Shown here piece by piece: positions 42,597-52,350 of a DNA stretch of 60,578 nt (position 1 is its first letter; each line of letters starts with the position of its first letter). Below the pieces are notes generated by a model that was given only the letters and a program-made list of their open reading frames with translations, was not told where the DNA came from and did not search any database. The position numbers and the translations under genes are program-made. The DNA comes from Oligoflexia bacterium (GTDB lineage Bacteria; Bdellovibrionota_B; Oligoflexia; Oligoflexales; JAGOVF01): contig JAUILP010000015.1 in the NCBI GenBank assembly GCA_030432875.1, positions 1 to 60,578 of the forward strand. Reading direction: 5' to 3'.

Positions 42597-43748
42597 TTAT
42601 TTTTGCGAAAAAATCTGGCGAATAATTTTATAAACATCTGTGTTATCTCGCGCTTTCTTAAACAGCTCCGAACCTGGCCCCTCTGCAAATAAAAATACCG
42701 GTTCTTTTGTGTGCTCATGAAAATGCCACTGAATATTAAACGGCTTTAGATTACCGCTATTTTTTGCATCATTATGCGTGATCGTTAAGCCCCCAGTTTC
42801 ATGGTCTGCCGTAACAATATATAAAGTTTCATTTTTTTGCTTATCATTCCTTATCACGCTTTTTATCGTATCATCAAACTCGAGGACTTCGTCGATCAAA
42901 TAATCAATATTATTTTCATGTGCGGCATAATCTATCCGGCCACCCTCAACCAATAAAAAATACCCATCAGGATCATGGGCGAGAATATTCTGGGCCAGCC
43001 GTGCCATTTCAGGAAGACTCGGAATCGAGTCATCACGATTTCTTACGTATGGAATGCGGTCAAAACCAAAGAGCCCCAGAATCATCGGCGGCGTGCTCTT
43101 TTGCCCTTCAAGCGCCTTAAAACTAGCCTTATCTCTTAGTACAATAGCTCCAGACTGCCTAATCAACCCCTCATCAAATTCTTTGGCATTTCCGCCCATC
43201 ATAATTTGGGGCTTTAATGAAAATAGGTAGTTTTTTACGATATCTTTAGCCAGGGCTCTATCAGGAAGATGGACGGCAAAAGCCGAAGGAGTCGCTCCTA
43301 TGAGTTGGTCCGTCGTGATAAATCCTAGAGATTTGCCCTGATTTTTAAAAAACTCCGCTAGAGTTTCTGGTTGTTTACCGTCGCCGTCGGCATCAAAAGA
43401 AAGCTGACCTGGCGCGTATTTTCTGCCGGTAGCCATCGCACTTGCCGAGGCAGCCGAATCAGTAACCACGCCGCCTAGAGCCTCAGTTGTAATTTCGGTA
43501 AAAACAGGCAAGGAAAACATAAAAAGCTGCGGCTCTTCACCGCCAAAACGTGATTCGCTGGCAACCCTAAGCTGATTTTTCCCCATCCCATCCCCAATGA
43601 AAAGGACAATATTTTTTGGGTGACGATGTTCACCAGACAGCTTTGTCTCGTTCGGTAAGGGGGCTTTTACAAAGAGAAAGCACGATGTCTGAAAAAGAAA
43701 AAGAAAAAAATAGCAGGAGAAGGAACCTAGACGAATAAAAAATTCCAT
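42597..43748 (-). CDS. Alkaline phosphatase (PhoA superfamily)
   Basis: A 383-residue alkaline phosphatase. The motif VLFIGDGMG (48-56) carries metal ligand Asp53. VTDSAASASAMATG holds the nucleophile Ser98. LVEGGRIDYAAHEN and VTADHETGGL carry further zinc ligands (Asp, His). The N-terminus is a signal peptide with a lipobox-like QTSC (Cys23), so it may be a lipoprotein. The core is shorter than E. coli PhoA (about 450), missing some surface insertions. It hydrolyses phosphomonoesters in the periplasm or at the surface. Located upstream of SCO1 on the same strand with a 120-bp gap. No Pho box was recognised. Confidence 0.92.
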   Translation of the reverse strand: MEFFIRLGSFSCYFFLFLFQTSCFLFVKAPLPNETKLSGEHRHPKNIVLFIGDGMGKNQLRVASESRFGGEEPQLFMFSLPVFTEITTEALGGVVTDSAASASAMATGRKYAPGQLSFDADGDGKQPETLAEFFKNQGKSLGFITTDQLIGATPSAFAVHLPDRALAKDIVKNYLFSLKPQIMMGGNAKEFDEGLIRQSGAIVLRDKASFKALEGQKSTPPMILGLFGFDRIPYVRNRDDSIPSLPEMARLAQNILAHDPDGYFLLVEGGRIDYAAHENNIDYLIDEVLEFDDTIKSVIRNDKQKNETLYIVTADHETGGLTITHNDAKNSGNLKPFNIQWHFHEHTKEPVFLFAEGPGSELFKKARDNTDVYKIIRQIFSQK

Positions 43749-43776
43749 GGGTAATCAACTCGAAATGATCGGTGTT

Positions 43777-44076
43777 TTAGCTTCCCTTGCGCGCCTGTTT
43801 GGCTTTACGCAAATTGGCCTGATGCTTCATAATCCGTTCCTGGATACGTATTTCGGGAGCTGTTTTTAAAAACGTTATGATAGCATTATGTACGATATCA
43901 TGATGTTCCCCAGGGTAAACATTATAAATTCCCAAATCATAAAAAATATTGAGAATTATTTTTTCTATAAGTTCGTTTTCGAGTTCCAGTTTGGCCACAA
44001 CATCCAAAACATCCTTCTCTCTAAAGGCAATTTTTAAAAAAGCACTAATGGGATGCGGTTGTAAAAATTTGTACAT
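43777..44076 (-). CDS. Hypothetical helical protein
   Basis: A 99-residue protein of no recognised family, predicted mostly helical. The N-terminal half is hydrophobic/acidic (KLELENELIEKIILNIFYDLGIYNVYPGEHHD is not broken by prolines until residue 55), and the C-terminus is strongly basic (RKAKQARKGS). It is a stand-alone reading frame between cmk and the phosphatase gene on the same strand, so it may be the last gene of the accA-aroA-cmk transcript. The ribosome-binding site is weak. Confidence 0.55.
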   Translation of the reverse strand: MYKFLQPHPISAFLKIAFREKDVLDVVAKLELENELIEKIILNIFYDLGIYNVYPGEHHDIVHNAIITFLKTAPEIRIQERIMKHQANLRKAKQARKGS

Positions 44077-44188
44077 AAAAGACCGTGTTATTTAATGGAT
44101 AATAATACCCTCCGCCACTGCCTTATCTATCGGATAAATAGGGAATATATTGAATTAAATATAGTAATAGCCTAAATTTTAAGAAAAA

Positions 44189-44932
44189 TTACTTACGAAG
44201 TCGGTATCTATCAAGGATAAGAGCTTTAACCTGATCTACGACCTGTTCTAAAGATTGGTCGCTCGTGTCTACAAGAATAGCATCGGGTGCCATACTGAGG
44301 GGGGCGACACCGCGTTTTTCATCTTGTTCATCGCGCAGGGCCATATCATGCATAATTGCGTTAAGCTGATCATCTGCTGGCGCGCTGGAGGAAATGTGAT
44401 CGCTAACAGTTTTTAAGGTTTGCGGCTCAAGCTGGGTATAACGGCGCTGAGCACGCGTTTTTAAATTTGCCGTTAAAAAGACTTTCAGGTCGGCATCAGG
44501 AACAATCACTGTGCCAATATCCCTTCCATCAGCCAAAACTACTGGCTTTAAAGATGAAAAAATTAAATGCCTTTGCACGGGGATCAGAGCCTTCCTCACC
44601 GTTTCAATTTTTGCCACTTGGCTGGCTTTTGCTCCCGCCTCTTCCGTCTGCAAATGTTCAGAAATACTTTCGCCGTCATAATAAAGCGTACTGGTTTTAC
44701 TATCCCACTGAAATTTTTCTACAAAATCACCTACTACGTCATCAAGTTGCCCGTGATCAGTAAAAGCGATCGCTTTTTTTCCCGCTAAAAAAGCTATAGC
44801 TCGGTACAAAGCGCCGGTATTTATGTATCCCCAGCCCTCCTGGATGCATAACTGAGCACAAACAGAACTTTTCCCCCCCCCAGCTGGACCATCAATCGCG
44901 ACTATAAACGGCTTATTTTTATCCTGAGTCAT
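44189..44932 (-). CDS. cmk: Cytidylate kinase
   Basis: A 247-residue (d)CMP kinase that makes (d)CDP for nucleotide supply in the cytoplasm. The P-loop IDGPAGGGKSS (13-23) is followed by the family's WGYINTGALYRAIAF motif. VLADGRDIGTVIVPDADLKVFLTA covers the nucleotide-binding centre and RAQRR the lid arginines. Length is slightly above the usual 220-230. It lies 53 bp after aroA in an accA-aroA-cmk order. In many bacteria cmk is followed by rpsA, which is absent here. Confidence 0.95.
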   Translation of the reverse strand: MTQDKNKPFIVAIDGPAGGGKSSVCAQLCIQEGWGYINTGALYRAIAFLAGKKAIAFTDHGQLDDVVGDFVEKFQWDSKTSTLYYDGESISEHLQTEEAGAKASQVAKIETVRKALIPVQRHLIFSSLKPVVLADGRDIGTVIVPDADLKVFLTANLKTRAQRRYTQLEPQTLKTVSDHISSSAPADDQLNAIMHDMALRDEQDEKRGVAPLSMAPDAILVDTSDQSLEQVVDQVKALILDRYRLRK

Positions 44933-44985
44933 ATTTGCTTCTTAAGTAAATTACGGAAAATTTTATCTTCCTTACCCTACCATTT

Positions 44986-46416
44986 TTATAATGAGGCTTC
45001 GAGAATAATTTTTTGAATCTTCTTTAACAATAAATAAAAATTTGGAAAACTCACTTTTGCCATTGAACCAGAGGGTGAGCATTCATTAAATAAACAAAGT
45101 TTGATTGTAGCTATAATCATTTCTAGGCGGTGATCACCTTCGGTATTAAAATTATGCAAGCTTAAAAGAGAAACATCTAAACCTGAACCATTTTTAGGGA
45201 CAACCGATAAGTCATCATTTTCAGATATGCTTACCCGGCTGCCAAAAAGTTCTGCAAGCTTTGCCGAAAGAGCGAGGCGGTCAGACTCTTTACCGCGTAA
45301 TGAGCCTAAGTTTGAAAAATGACTCTCGCTATCAGCCAAAGCACTAAGTAGCACAAGTAAAGGAATTTCATCAATCAAGCTGGGGAGTTCGGGTGATGTG
45401 ACCTTTATTCCCCTATAAGAGCAATCGAGCGAAGGGGCATAAACTAGGACACCCCCCTGAACTTCGCAGTAAACGTCTTTCCCGCTCTCTTTAATAACTT
45501 CTACTTCTAAGCCATATTCACGTAACTTTGCAAAATACCCCCACCGCCTAGGATTTAATAATACCTGCGGGAAATACACGGCAGTTTCAGGCTTAAAAAC
45601 AGGTATGAGAGTAAAAAAAGCTGCCGAAGAAGGATCGCGGGGAATTTTTACGTGAATTGGCTTTATGGCACCAGATGAGTGTAAGCTAATGACCTCACCG
45701 TCGTTAGGCAAAAACTGTGTTGATATAGATTGGCCCGTGAGTCTAAGCAAGTTCTCAGTATGATCTCTGTTCACCTGCGGCACCGAAATAACAAATTCCT
45801 TTTTTTGCGAGGCATTTTCTTTAGCTATCAAAGTAAGAGCCAGCAGCAAAGCTGATGATTTAACCTGAGCTGAAGGACTTTTTAAATCAAATACCCCTTT
45901 CGGCAAGGTTAAAATCTCACCATAAATAATGGCAGGAAGCCTATTATTTTCTGCCACATATTTAACGTTACCGCCAAAAGCATTTATCACCTCAGTGACC
46001 CCTGCCATGCTTCGGGCACTAAGGCTTTGATCACCGCGACAAGAAGCGATAAGCCCCGGGATAGCGGCAAGTATGGGCTGAACTATGCGGGCCGTTGTCC
46101 CGCTATTATTAAAATTAAAGCGCCTTGGGCCATTATTAAAGTTTTGCACACCCGGAGAATCAATAACCAGATCTTTTGCCCCAAAAGCCGTATGATTTTT
46201 CTGGACAGAAATTTTGACGCCAAGTTTTCTAAAAACATCAATAGTGCTTTGAGCATCACCAGCAGCGAGAGCATTTTTTATGAAGCTCCGGCCTTGAGCC
46301 AATCCCCCTAAAATAATCGCTCGGTGGGTCAGAGATTTGTCGGGGGCAACGCTGATTTGAAGAGTTTTTTGGATATGATCCGGAACAGAAATGCCTAAAG
46401 AGGAAATATTTTTCAA
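44986..46416 (-). CDS. aroA: 3-phosphoshikimate 1-carboxyvinyltransferase (EPSP synthase)
   Basis: The product is 476 residues, a little longer than the usual 430. It transfers enolpyruvyl from PEP to shikimate-3-phosphate in aromatic amino-acid synthesis. Motifs in order: DKSLTHRAIILGGLAQG (substrate-binding Lys/Arg), NNSGTTARIV (the LGNAGT-type loop), SAQVKSSALLLAL, RDHTENLLR, PRDPSSAAFF, LIDEIPLL (catalytic Asp), RGKESDR and GDHRLEM. The start codon is TTG, supported by AAGGAAC overlapping the accA stop; no in-frame ATG would keep the N-terminal motif spacing. Thirteen bp separate it from accA, so the two are co-translated. Confidence 0.95.
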   Translation of the reverse strand: MKNISSLGISVPDHIQKTLQISVAPDKSLTHRAIILGGLAQGRSFIKNALAAGDAQSTIDVFRKLGVKISVQKNHTAFGAKDLVIDSPGVQNFNNGPRRFNFNNSGTTARIVQPILAAIPGLIASCRGDQSLSARSMAGVTEVINAFGGNVKYVAENNRLPAIIYGEILTLPKGVFDLKSPSAQVKSSALLLALTLIAKENASQKKEFVISVPQVNRDHTENLLRLTGQSISTQFLPNDGEVISLHSSGAIKPIHVKIPRDPSSAAFFTLIPVFKPETAVYFPQVLLNPRRWGYFAKLREYGLEVEVIKESGKDVYCEVQGGVLVYAPSLDCSYRGIKVTSPELPSLIDEIPLLVLLSALADSESHFSNLGSLRGKESDRLALSAKLAELFGSRVSISENDDLSVVPKNGSGLDVSLLSLHNFNTEGDHRLEMIIATIKLCLFNECSPSGSMAKVSFPNFYLLLKKIQKIILEASL

Positions 46417-46429
46417 GCGTCTATGTTCC

Positions 46430-47392
46430 TTAATTTAAGCCGCCCCCAAGGATACTTCCCATTTTGAGAAACTTCTCTTGACGCATTTTTTTAAGAGTCT
46501 CACCAGAAAACTGCGATAAATCCTGCAAATCCTTTGCAATACAATTTTTAATTTCCAAAGAAATTTTTTGGGGATTACGATGCGCACCCCCTTCCGGCTC
46601 AGCAATAATCGCATCGATCACGCCTAGTTCTAGTGCGGAAGACGCAGTCAGCTTAAGAGAATTCGCCATATCCTGAGCTTTGCTCGCATCCCCCATCAAA
46701 ATAGATGCACAACCCTCAGGGGATATCACAGAATAGGTTGCATACTGTAAAAGATAAACACGGTTAGCAACCCCAATAGCCAAAGCCCCCCCCGAGCCGC
46801 CTTCGCCAACGACAAACGTAAGTATGGGAACTTTTAAGCGTGACATGACAAATATGTTTTTGCCAATAGCTTCCGATTGCCCCCGTTCTTCTGCTCCGAT
46901 ACCCGGATAGGCACCAGGAGTATCGATAAACGTAATAATGGGGAGTTTGAAACGTTCTGCCATGCTCATAAGGCGTAAAGCCTTTCGGTAACCTTCAGGC
47001 CTTGGCATGCCAAAATTTCTGAATATGTTGTCTTTAGTACCGCGACCTTTTTGGTGACCGATAACAACGACTGAAGCTCCTTCTAAACGTCCGATGCCGC
47101 CAATTATTGCCTTGTCATCTAAAAAATTTCTATCACCATGAAGTTCGACAAAATCATCAAATATATTAGCTATCAGTTCGAGTGAGTTTGGCCGCATCGG
47201 ATGGCGCGATAGCTGAACCATTTCATAAGGAGTGAGTTTGCCAAACATTTCCTGGCGCAGAACCACGAGCTGTTCCTCTAACTCGCTAATTTCAGGATTA
47301 AGGTTGAGTTGACTAGATCCTGTTGCTGATTTTAGCTCTGCTATTTTTAGTTCCAAATCAGCTAGGGGTTTTTCAAGAGGAATATAATCCAT
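46430..47392 (-). CDS. accA: Acetyl-CoA carboxylase carboxyltransferase subunit alpha
   Basis: A 320-residue alpha subunit of the carboxyltransferase that makes malonyl-CoA for fatty-acid synthesis; it works with AccD, which is not in the window. The N-terminal helical region (about 1-60) has LADLELKIAELK and LRQEMFGKLTPYEMVQLSRHPMRP. The crotonase-like core shows VVIGHQKGRGTKDN, RNFGMPRPEGYRKALR, FIDTPGAYPGIGAEERGQ, GEGGSGGALAIG and YSVISPEGCASIL. Length matches the family. GGAAGG precedes the ATG. It is first in the accA-aroA-cmk operon. Confidence 0.97.
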   Translation of the reverse strand: MDYIPLEKPLADLELKIAELKSATGSSQLNLNPEISELEEQLVVLRQEMFGKLTPYEMVQLSRHPMRPNSLELIANIFDDFVELHGDRNFLDDKAIIGGIGRLEGASVVVIGHQKGRGTKDNIFRNFGMPRPEGYRKALRLMSMAERFKLPIITFIDTPGAYPGIGAEERGQSEAIGKNIFVMSRLKVPILTFVVGEGGSGGALAIGVANRVYLLQYATYSVISPEGCASILMGDASKAQDMANSLKLTASSALELGVIDAIIAEPEGGAHRNPQKISLEIKNCIAKDLQDLSQFSGETLKKMRQEKFLKMGSILGGGLN

Positions 47393-47622
47393 GCAGCCTT
47401 CCTTTTTATTGGGGCATAACCAACGGTAATAATAGAATTAAAAAAAATCGCGCGAGTTATTTTAACTTAACTAGCGATAAGTTAAACGTATTTGTCTGCG
47501 AAATCCACCCAAAGTCTCCCTATTATTTCTAAAAATGTTCCCTTGCGCTATTAAAAAAAAAATTTACATTTAACAAGTTTTCTGATTAAAGATGTCCTTA
47601 ACATATTTTTAGGAGTTGCCTG

Positions 47623-47916
47623 ATGCCTTTGTATGAATTTCGTTGTGAAAATTGTGAAAAACAGTTTGAAAATATTCAAAAATTTTCTGATCCCAATCCA
47701 GATGCCTGTCCCTTTTGTAGCAAGGGGCCAATTGTTAAACTCATGAGTCGCTCCGCCTTTATCCTCAAAGGAACGGGTTGGTATCAAACTGATTTTAAAG
47801 GTAGCACCTCTGGAAAAAGCGCGGCAAATGCTGAAAAACCGACATCTAAAGCGGCCTCAGAAACTGTTTCGACGCCGACCCCAAGTGCGGATGCTCCGCC
47901 ATCGCCATCCATATAA
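47623..47916 (+). CDS. FmdB-family zinc-ribbon regulator-like protein
   Basis: A 97-residue protein. Residues 1-45 form the FmdB zinc ribbon: MPLYEFRCENCEKQFE with two Cys, then DACPFCSKGPIVKLMS with two more, giving a four-Cys zinc site. SAFILKGTGWYQTDF is the conserved segment after it. The tail is low-complexity (Ala, Ser, Pro, Thr). FmdB proteins are small putative regulators named after a formamidase cluster, and their biochemical role is poorly defined. AGGAG precedes the ATG. Divergent from accA. Confidence 0.9.
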   Translation: MPLYEFRCENCEKQFENIQKFSDPNPDACPFCSKGPIVKLMSRSAFILKGTGWYQTDFKGSTSGKSAANAEKPTSKAASETVSTPTPSADAPPSPSI

Positions 47917-47979
47917 ATCCGTATATCACTAACTTTATGATGGTATATCTATAGCTAGCTGATTGTTAATGTTTTATTT

Positions 47980-49404
47980 CTAATTTATCGGTTCGTCAAT
48001 AAGCTCTATGCTTTCCTCAATAAGGGCTTTCCCATTAAGTCCATTTTTTGCCCCCTGATTAGGTGTATTAACCGTCGCGAGTCGCACGACCTCTGTGCGA
48101 AGCTTTTCTCTGTCCCGCACGGGAATTAACTCCAATGACCGCGACTGGTTCAGCCATTTTTTAGTTTTAGAGCCCGAATCAAAAGCCGCAGCTGCCAGGT
48201 AGAGAGCATTATCAGCTGATAAGTCTCGTCTCATAGCCTGAAGTATAGATCTTCGTGCTTTATCTCCAACAATTTTAATGGCATAGCGCATAATATACTG
48301 TTCGGCTAAACCGCCACGATCTCGAAATCTCTTAAAATAATTAGAGACTCTATAGGTAGGGTCAGAACCAAGTGCTCTCTCAACATCCTCTAATTGAACG
48401 GGATAGCCCAGTTCCGCCAGTCCGATTAAAGCCTTCATGCGTAGCCACAGCCTTGGAGCATTATAGGCTGCTTCCCGAAGGATAGATTCTGAATTCCCCA
48501 AGCGATTACTTACTATTCCATCAATTAATTTATGTCTTTGATAGAAAAAAGGATGCTGCAAAGCCTTGTGAAACTCTTCGACCTCGACAAAACTCAAGGA
48601 ACGGCTAAAACCCTGACCTAAAAGGCATGCTTTATTGGGTAAGTACCAGTAAGGGTTAGCGAACATTGCCCCATTATCCCCGTTAACTTCAGTGAACTTG
48701 GGCCCACTGTTAAGCATGCTAGTCGAGGAAACTACCTCGGGTTTTTTTTCTGGCTTAGGAGTCTTATCCGAGGCTTTAGAGGTCTCCTCGATTGGAAGGG
48801 GCAATGGCGCTAAACTATTGTCATTTTGTGCGGATTCTATACCGAGGAAATTTGACACCTCTTTGAAAAGACCATCAATCCCTAACTGGGCGGCAAGCGA
48901 ATCATCAGCCTCGGCGTTTAGGGGGGCCGGGGAAGATAGGTCTCCCCCAACGCCCTGATCCAAACCCTGGGTACCGTCCTCCAAAAAAAATTCATTTTCC
49001 GGGGGTGCAAACAATTTTTGATAAATCATATAGAAACAGATTAGGGCAACGGTACTCGCAAGAACGATTTTTAGGATTCTCCCCATATCCTGTAGATTTC
49101 GACCTACTTTAGAAGGGGCATCCTCATCTTTGATAAATTTAAATCTATGCCCCAAATTTACAAAATTATGCTTAAGCTTACCTAGCCCCAAGGTTCCAGG
49201 AATACGCGTCCATTTGGTTGAAGCAGCGCTGGCATTTGGAAGATCACTGACTTTTAGGTTATGAAACCCACCATTTTGAGGAGAACCACCGAGGTCATTT
49301 TGATTTCCAGCGTTATAAAGATCTAAGCTAGGCCCCCCACCAAACTGAGGGTTCATCCTAATATTGGTATCAACGAGTTGGGTTTTATCATCGCCATTAT
49401 TCAT
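47980..49404 (-). CDS. Single-pass membrane protein of unknown function
   Basis: A 474-residue protein. The first 109 residues are cytoplasmic and Asn/Gly-rich, then comes one membrane segment (about 110-128), an acidic low-complexity linker (to about 235) with Pro/Lys, and a helical C-terminal domain (about 255-470) that looks like helical repeats. The C-terminal domain contains two Cys at most and no catalytic motif that I recognise. The start has an excellent AAGGAGG ribosome-binding site. It is divergent from fusA. Helical-repeat scaffolding in the periplasm is one guess. Confidence 0.75.
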   Translation of the reverse strand: MNNGDDKTQLVDTNIRMNPQFGGGPSLDLYNAGNQNDLGGSPQNGGFHNLKVSDLPNASAASTKWTRIPGTLGLGKLKHNFVNLGHRFKFIKDEDAPSKVGRNLQDMGRILKIVLASTVALICFYMIYQKLFAPPENEFFLEDGTQGLDQGVGGDLSSPAPLNAEADDSLAAQLGIDGLFKEVSNFLGIESAQNDNSLAPLPLPIEETSKASDKTPKPEKKPEVVSSTSMLNSGPKFTEVNGDNGAMFANPYWYLPNKACLLGQGFSRSLSFVEVEEFHKALQHPFFYQRHKLIDGIVSNRLGNSESILREAAYNAPRLWLRMKALIGLAELGYPVQLEDVERALGSDPTYRVSNYFKRFRDRGGLAEQYIMRYAIKIVGDKARRSILQAMRRDLSADNALYLAAAAFDSGSKTKKWLNQSRSLELIPVRDREKLRTEVVRLATVNTPNQGAKNGLNGKALIEESIELIDEPIN

Positions 49405-49692
49405 GTGTAGCCTCCTTGCTGCACTGATGTTTTCGGCATTTCACAATTTTTCTTTAATGTATTGCCATATATTTTTATTAATGATTTTAATTTTGAATGG
49501 TTATGCAGTCTATGGCCAAAAATTAGATGTTTTATGGCTAAGCAAGGACTGGGGAGAAGTAAGCGACAATAAATTCAGACTATTTTTCTTGCTTTTTTCA
49601 AATTTTCTATGATACTAGGCTTTTCCAAGGTCTGCTTTTCAGGTAGATTTGTTCTTCTAACCTTTTATTTTTAGCAATGGGAATAATAAAAA

Positions 49693-51789
49693 ATGTTTAA
49701 GAAAGTTGATGAACTGCGCAACATCGGCATTTCCGCCCACATCGATTCGGGGAAAACCACGTTAACAGAACGCGTCCTCTATTATGGCGGACGAATTCAT
49801 AAAATTGAAGAAGTCCGTGGTGGTGGTGATGGTGCGACAATGGACCATATGGAACTTGAAAAAGAGCGCGGTATCACTATTACATCGGCTGCAACAACTG
49901 TACGCTGGCAGGATAAAGTCATTAATATTATTGATACCCCAGGTCACGTTGATTTTACCATCGAGGTAGAAAGATCGCTTCGCGTCCTTGACGGAGCTGT
50001 ATTAGTTCTTTGCGGTGTTGCTGGCGTCCAAAGTCAGTCAATCACTGTGGATAGACAGATGCGCCGTTATAATGTCCCCTGTCTTGCTTTTATCAATAAA
50101 CTTGACCGAGCAGGTGCTAACCCATTTAGGGTCATTGACTCCCTACGTGAAAAGTTAGGCCATAACGCAGTACCGATGCAAATCCCCATGGGCGTTGAAA
50201 GCAGTCATGAAGGCGTGATTGATCTTATTAAAATGAAAGCATTCTTTTTTGAGGGTCCTAAAGGGGAAACCGTGAAAGAAACGGAGATTCCCGAACAATA
50301 TGTCGCCCAAGCCAAAGAATATCGCGGCATCATGCTTGATAAAATATCCATGTTCAGCGACGAAATGACTGAACTCATGCTGGATGACAAAGAAGTCCCA
50401 ATGGACCTCATTTATAAATCCGTACGATCGGCAACTATTGGGCGTCAAATAACGCCGGTTTATATGGGATCAGCCTTTAAAAATAAAGGCGTTCAGCTTC
50501 TTCTCGATGCCGTTTGCGATTTTTTGCCATCCCCCAATGAGCGCGTATATATAGCGCATGATAACACGAACAATGGTGCGACGGTTGAAGTTAAACCCGA
50601 CGCTAGTCTTCCCCTCGTTGCCATGGCATTTAAGATTGCTGATGAAGCCTTTGGTCAGTTGACCTACACGAGAATTTATCAAGGAACTGTCCGCAAGGGC
50701 GAATCTCCCTATCTTCCGCGTCTTGGTAAACATCAACGTGTGAGTCGCATCGTACGCATGCACTCAAACGACAGAGAAGACCTTAACGAAGCAAGAGCAG
50801 GTGATATCGTCGCTCTTATTGGTGTTGACTGTGCTTCGGGTGACACCTTTTGTGATGACAAAATTAATGTCACCATGGAAAGTATCTTTGTGCCTGAACC
50901 CGTTATCGAGCTCGCCCTCAAGCCAGAAAAACAAGACGATCTTGTCCGGGTATCCAAGGCACTCAATAGGTTTATGAAAGAAGACCCGACTTTCCGAGTT
51001 ACTGTTGATCCCGAGAGCAATGAAACCCTAATAAAGGGTATGGGCGAGCTGCATCTAGAGATTTATGTTGAACGTATCAAGCGAGAATATAAAGCAAGCG
51101 TTATCGTTGGCCAGCCTAAAGTAAATTATAGGGAGTCGCCAACCATACCATCAACTTATGATTACAAACATAAAAAACAAACCGGTGGTGCTGGTCAATA
51201 CGCTCATATCGTTGGAAAACTTATTCCACTGCCTGAGGATTGTCCTGATAATTTCATCTTTAAAAACAATGTTGTTGGTGGTTCTGTTCCAAAAGAATAT
51301 ATCCCCGCTGTGGAAAAAGGCTTACGCGAATCCATTGATAAAGGGCCTCTCGCAGGTTGCCAGGTTATTGGGGTACAAATTGAACTTGATGACGGTGGTT
51401 TTCACCCGGTGGATTCATCGGAAATGGCATTTAAGATTGCGGCGCGCAGTGCATTTAAAGAGGCGTTTTTGGCTGCTAAACCCGTTCTTCTTGAGCCAAT
51501 CATGGCAGTAGAGGTCGAAACCCCAACTGATTTTCAAGGTTCCGTTCAAGGAGACCTTTCCTCACGACGCGGTCTGTTACTAGGCAGCGATATGCGCGAT
51601 GATTACGCAGTCATTCTTGCGGAAGTTCCTCTTTCAGAAATGTTTGGTTACTCTACGGATCTTCGCTCAAAAACCCAGGGAAAAGCCTCATTCACCATGG
51701 AATTTGCTCGTTATAGACCGGTTCCGGCTTCAATTCAAGAGCAAATTGTTTCTAAGCATCGCGAAGAGCAAGCCAAAGGAAACAAATAA
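49693..51789 (+). CDS. fusA: Elongation factor G, spd-type
   Basis: A 698-residue translocase GTPase acting on the ribosome. G1 is AHIDSGKTT, the switch region carries [12 protein letters not shown]3 is DTPGHVD and G4 is NKLD. Domains III-V are complete ([18 protein letters not shown], then the domain IV loop GGGFHPVDS-type segment). The region after G1 reads [18 protein letters not shown], whereas E. coli-type EF-G has GEVHxGAATMDWMEQE. This inserted 'RGG-DG' and MDHMELE pattern is typical of the spirochaete/planctomycete/deltaproteobacterial EFG1 and of mitochondrial EFG1. No rpsG or tuf neighbours are present, so it is outside the str operon. A terminator follows. Confidence 0.96.
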   Translation: MFKKVDELRNIGISAHIDSGKTTLTERVLYYGGRIHKIEEVRGGGDGATMDHMELEKERGITITSAATTVRWQDKVINIIDTPGHVDFTIEVERSLRVLDGAVLVLCGVAGVQSQSITVDRQMRRYNVPCLAFINKLDRAGANPFRVIDSLREKLGHNAVPMQIPMGVESSHEGVIDLIKMKAFFFEGPKGETVKETEIPEQYVAQAKEYRGIMLDKISMFSDEMTELMLDDKEVPMDLIYKSVRSATIGRQITPVYMGSAFKNKGVQLLLDAVCDFLPSPNERVYIAHDNTNNGATVEVKPDASLPLVAMAFKIADEAFGQLTYTRIYQGTVRKGESPYLPRLGKHQRVSRIVRMHSNDREDLNEARAGDIVALIGVDCASGDTFCDDKINVTMESIFVPEPVIELALKPEKQDDLVRVSKALNRFMKEDPTFRVTVDPESNETLIKGMGELHLEIYVERIKREYKASVIVGQPKVNYRESPTIPSTYDYKHKKQTGGAGQYAHIVGKLIPLPEDCPDNFIFKNNVVGGSVPKEYIPAVEKGLRESIDKGPLAGCQVIGVQIELDDGGFHPVDSSEMAFKIAARSAFKEAFLAAKPVLLEPIMAVEVETPTDFQGSVQGDLSSRRGLLLGSDMRDDYAVILAEVPLSEMFGYSTDLRSKTQGKASFTMEFARYRPVPASIQEQIVSKHREEQAKGNK

Positions 51790-51815
51790 CTTTTCATCTA
51801 ATTTTGCCCTAACGC

Positions 51816-51854
51816 AAAGCCCAGTTTGAGCCAAATGCTTAAACTGGGCTTTTT
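51816..51854 (+). terminator. Terminator of fusA
   Basis: AAAGCCCAGTTT (51816-51827) and AAACTGGGCTTT (51841-51852) form a perfect 12-bp stem, extendable by TTTGAG/CTTAAA wobble pairing, ending in a T run. It lies 27 bp after the stop codon. Confidence 0.95.
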
Positions 51855-51930
51855 ATTATCCATGCCGCACCGTAAAATTTATTTATCTGTCTATACGTTA
51901 AATTATAAAACCGCAAAAAAAAGAAACTTC

Positions 51931-52251
51931 ATGACCAAGGAACAAGGTTTTCTCTCCCAAAGACCACAACGAGAGAGAAAACAGCGCCATTTTAGACTGA
52001 TAAAAAACAAACCAGGAGACCACCTCCTGGTAACGCCTTTTTGTTGTGATAAAACGCTGTTACCAGAAGATTTGCTGCCCCCAAAAAAAATTAAAGAGCC
52101 GATTCCGCTTGCCAAAACAGATGGTGACGACCTAAAAACCAAATCAATTGCCCGAATTAACATCTTGGATGATGACTGTCCTTTTATTAGAGCCCTTGAA
52201 TCATTTACCGAAAAATTAGAAAAAGAAATCTCAAATTTTATTAAATGGTGA
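51931..52251 (+). CDS. Hypothetical basic small protein
   Basis: Earlier in-frame codons overlap the fusA terminator, so I use the ATG at 51931, giving 106 residues. It is basic at the N-terminus (RPQRERKQRHFRLIKNK), has a Pro/Lys-rich middle (LLPPKKIKEPIPLAK) and an acidic-helical C-terminus with two Cys overall. No family was recognised, and the ribosome-binding site is poor. The antisense frame over the same region is also long, so coding status is moderate. Confidence 0.5.
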   Translation: MTKEQGFLSQRPQRERKQRHFRLIKNKPGDHLLVTPFCCDKTLLPEDLLPPKKIKEPIPLAKTDGDDLKTKSIARINILDDDCPFIRALESFTEKLEKEISNFIKW

Positions 52252-52350
52252 GAAGTTGGGCCCAAGCTTTTTTTTGGTCCTTGCGATTCACTCAGTTTCA
52301 CGGTAATTTTATAAGAGAAAAACGCCTTTTAGACACCTTGGGACAAATGA

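Noticed and set aside
51903-52301. A 132-codon minus-strand frame over the small gene after fusA
   Set aside because: Composition is Ser/Phe-rich as antisense shadows often are, and it lacks a ribosome-binding site; the plus-strand frame is preferred though itself only moderately supported.
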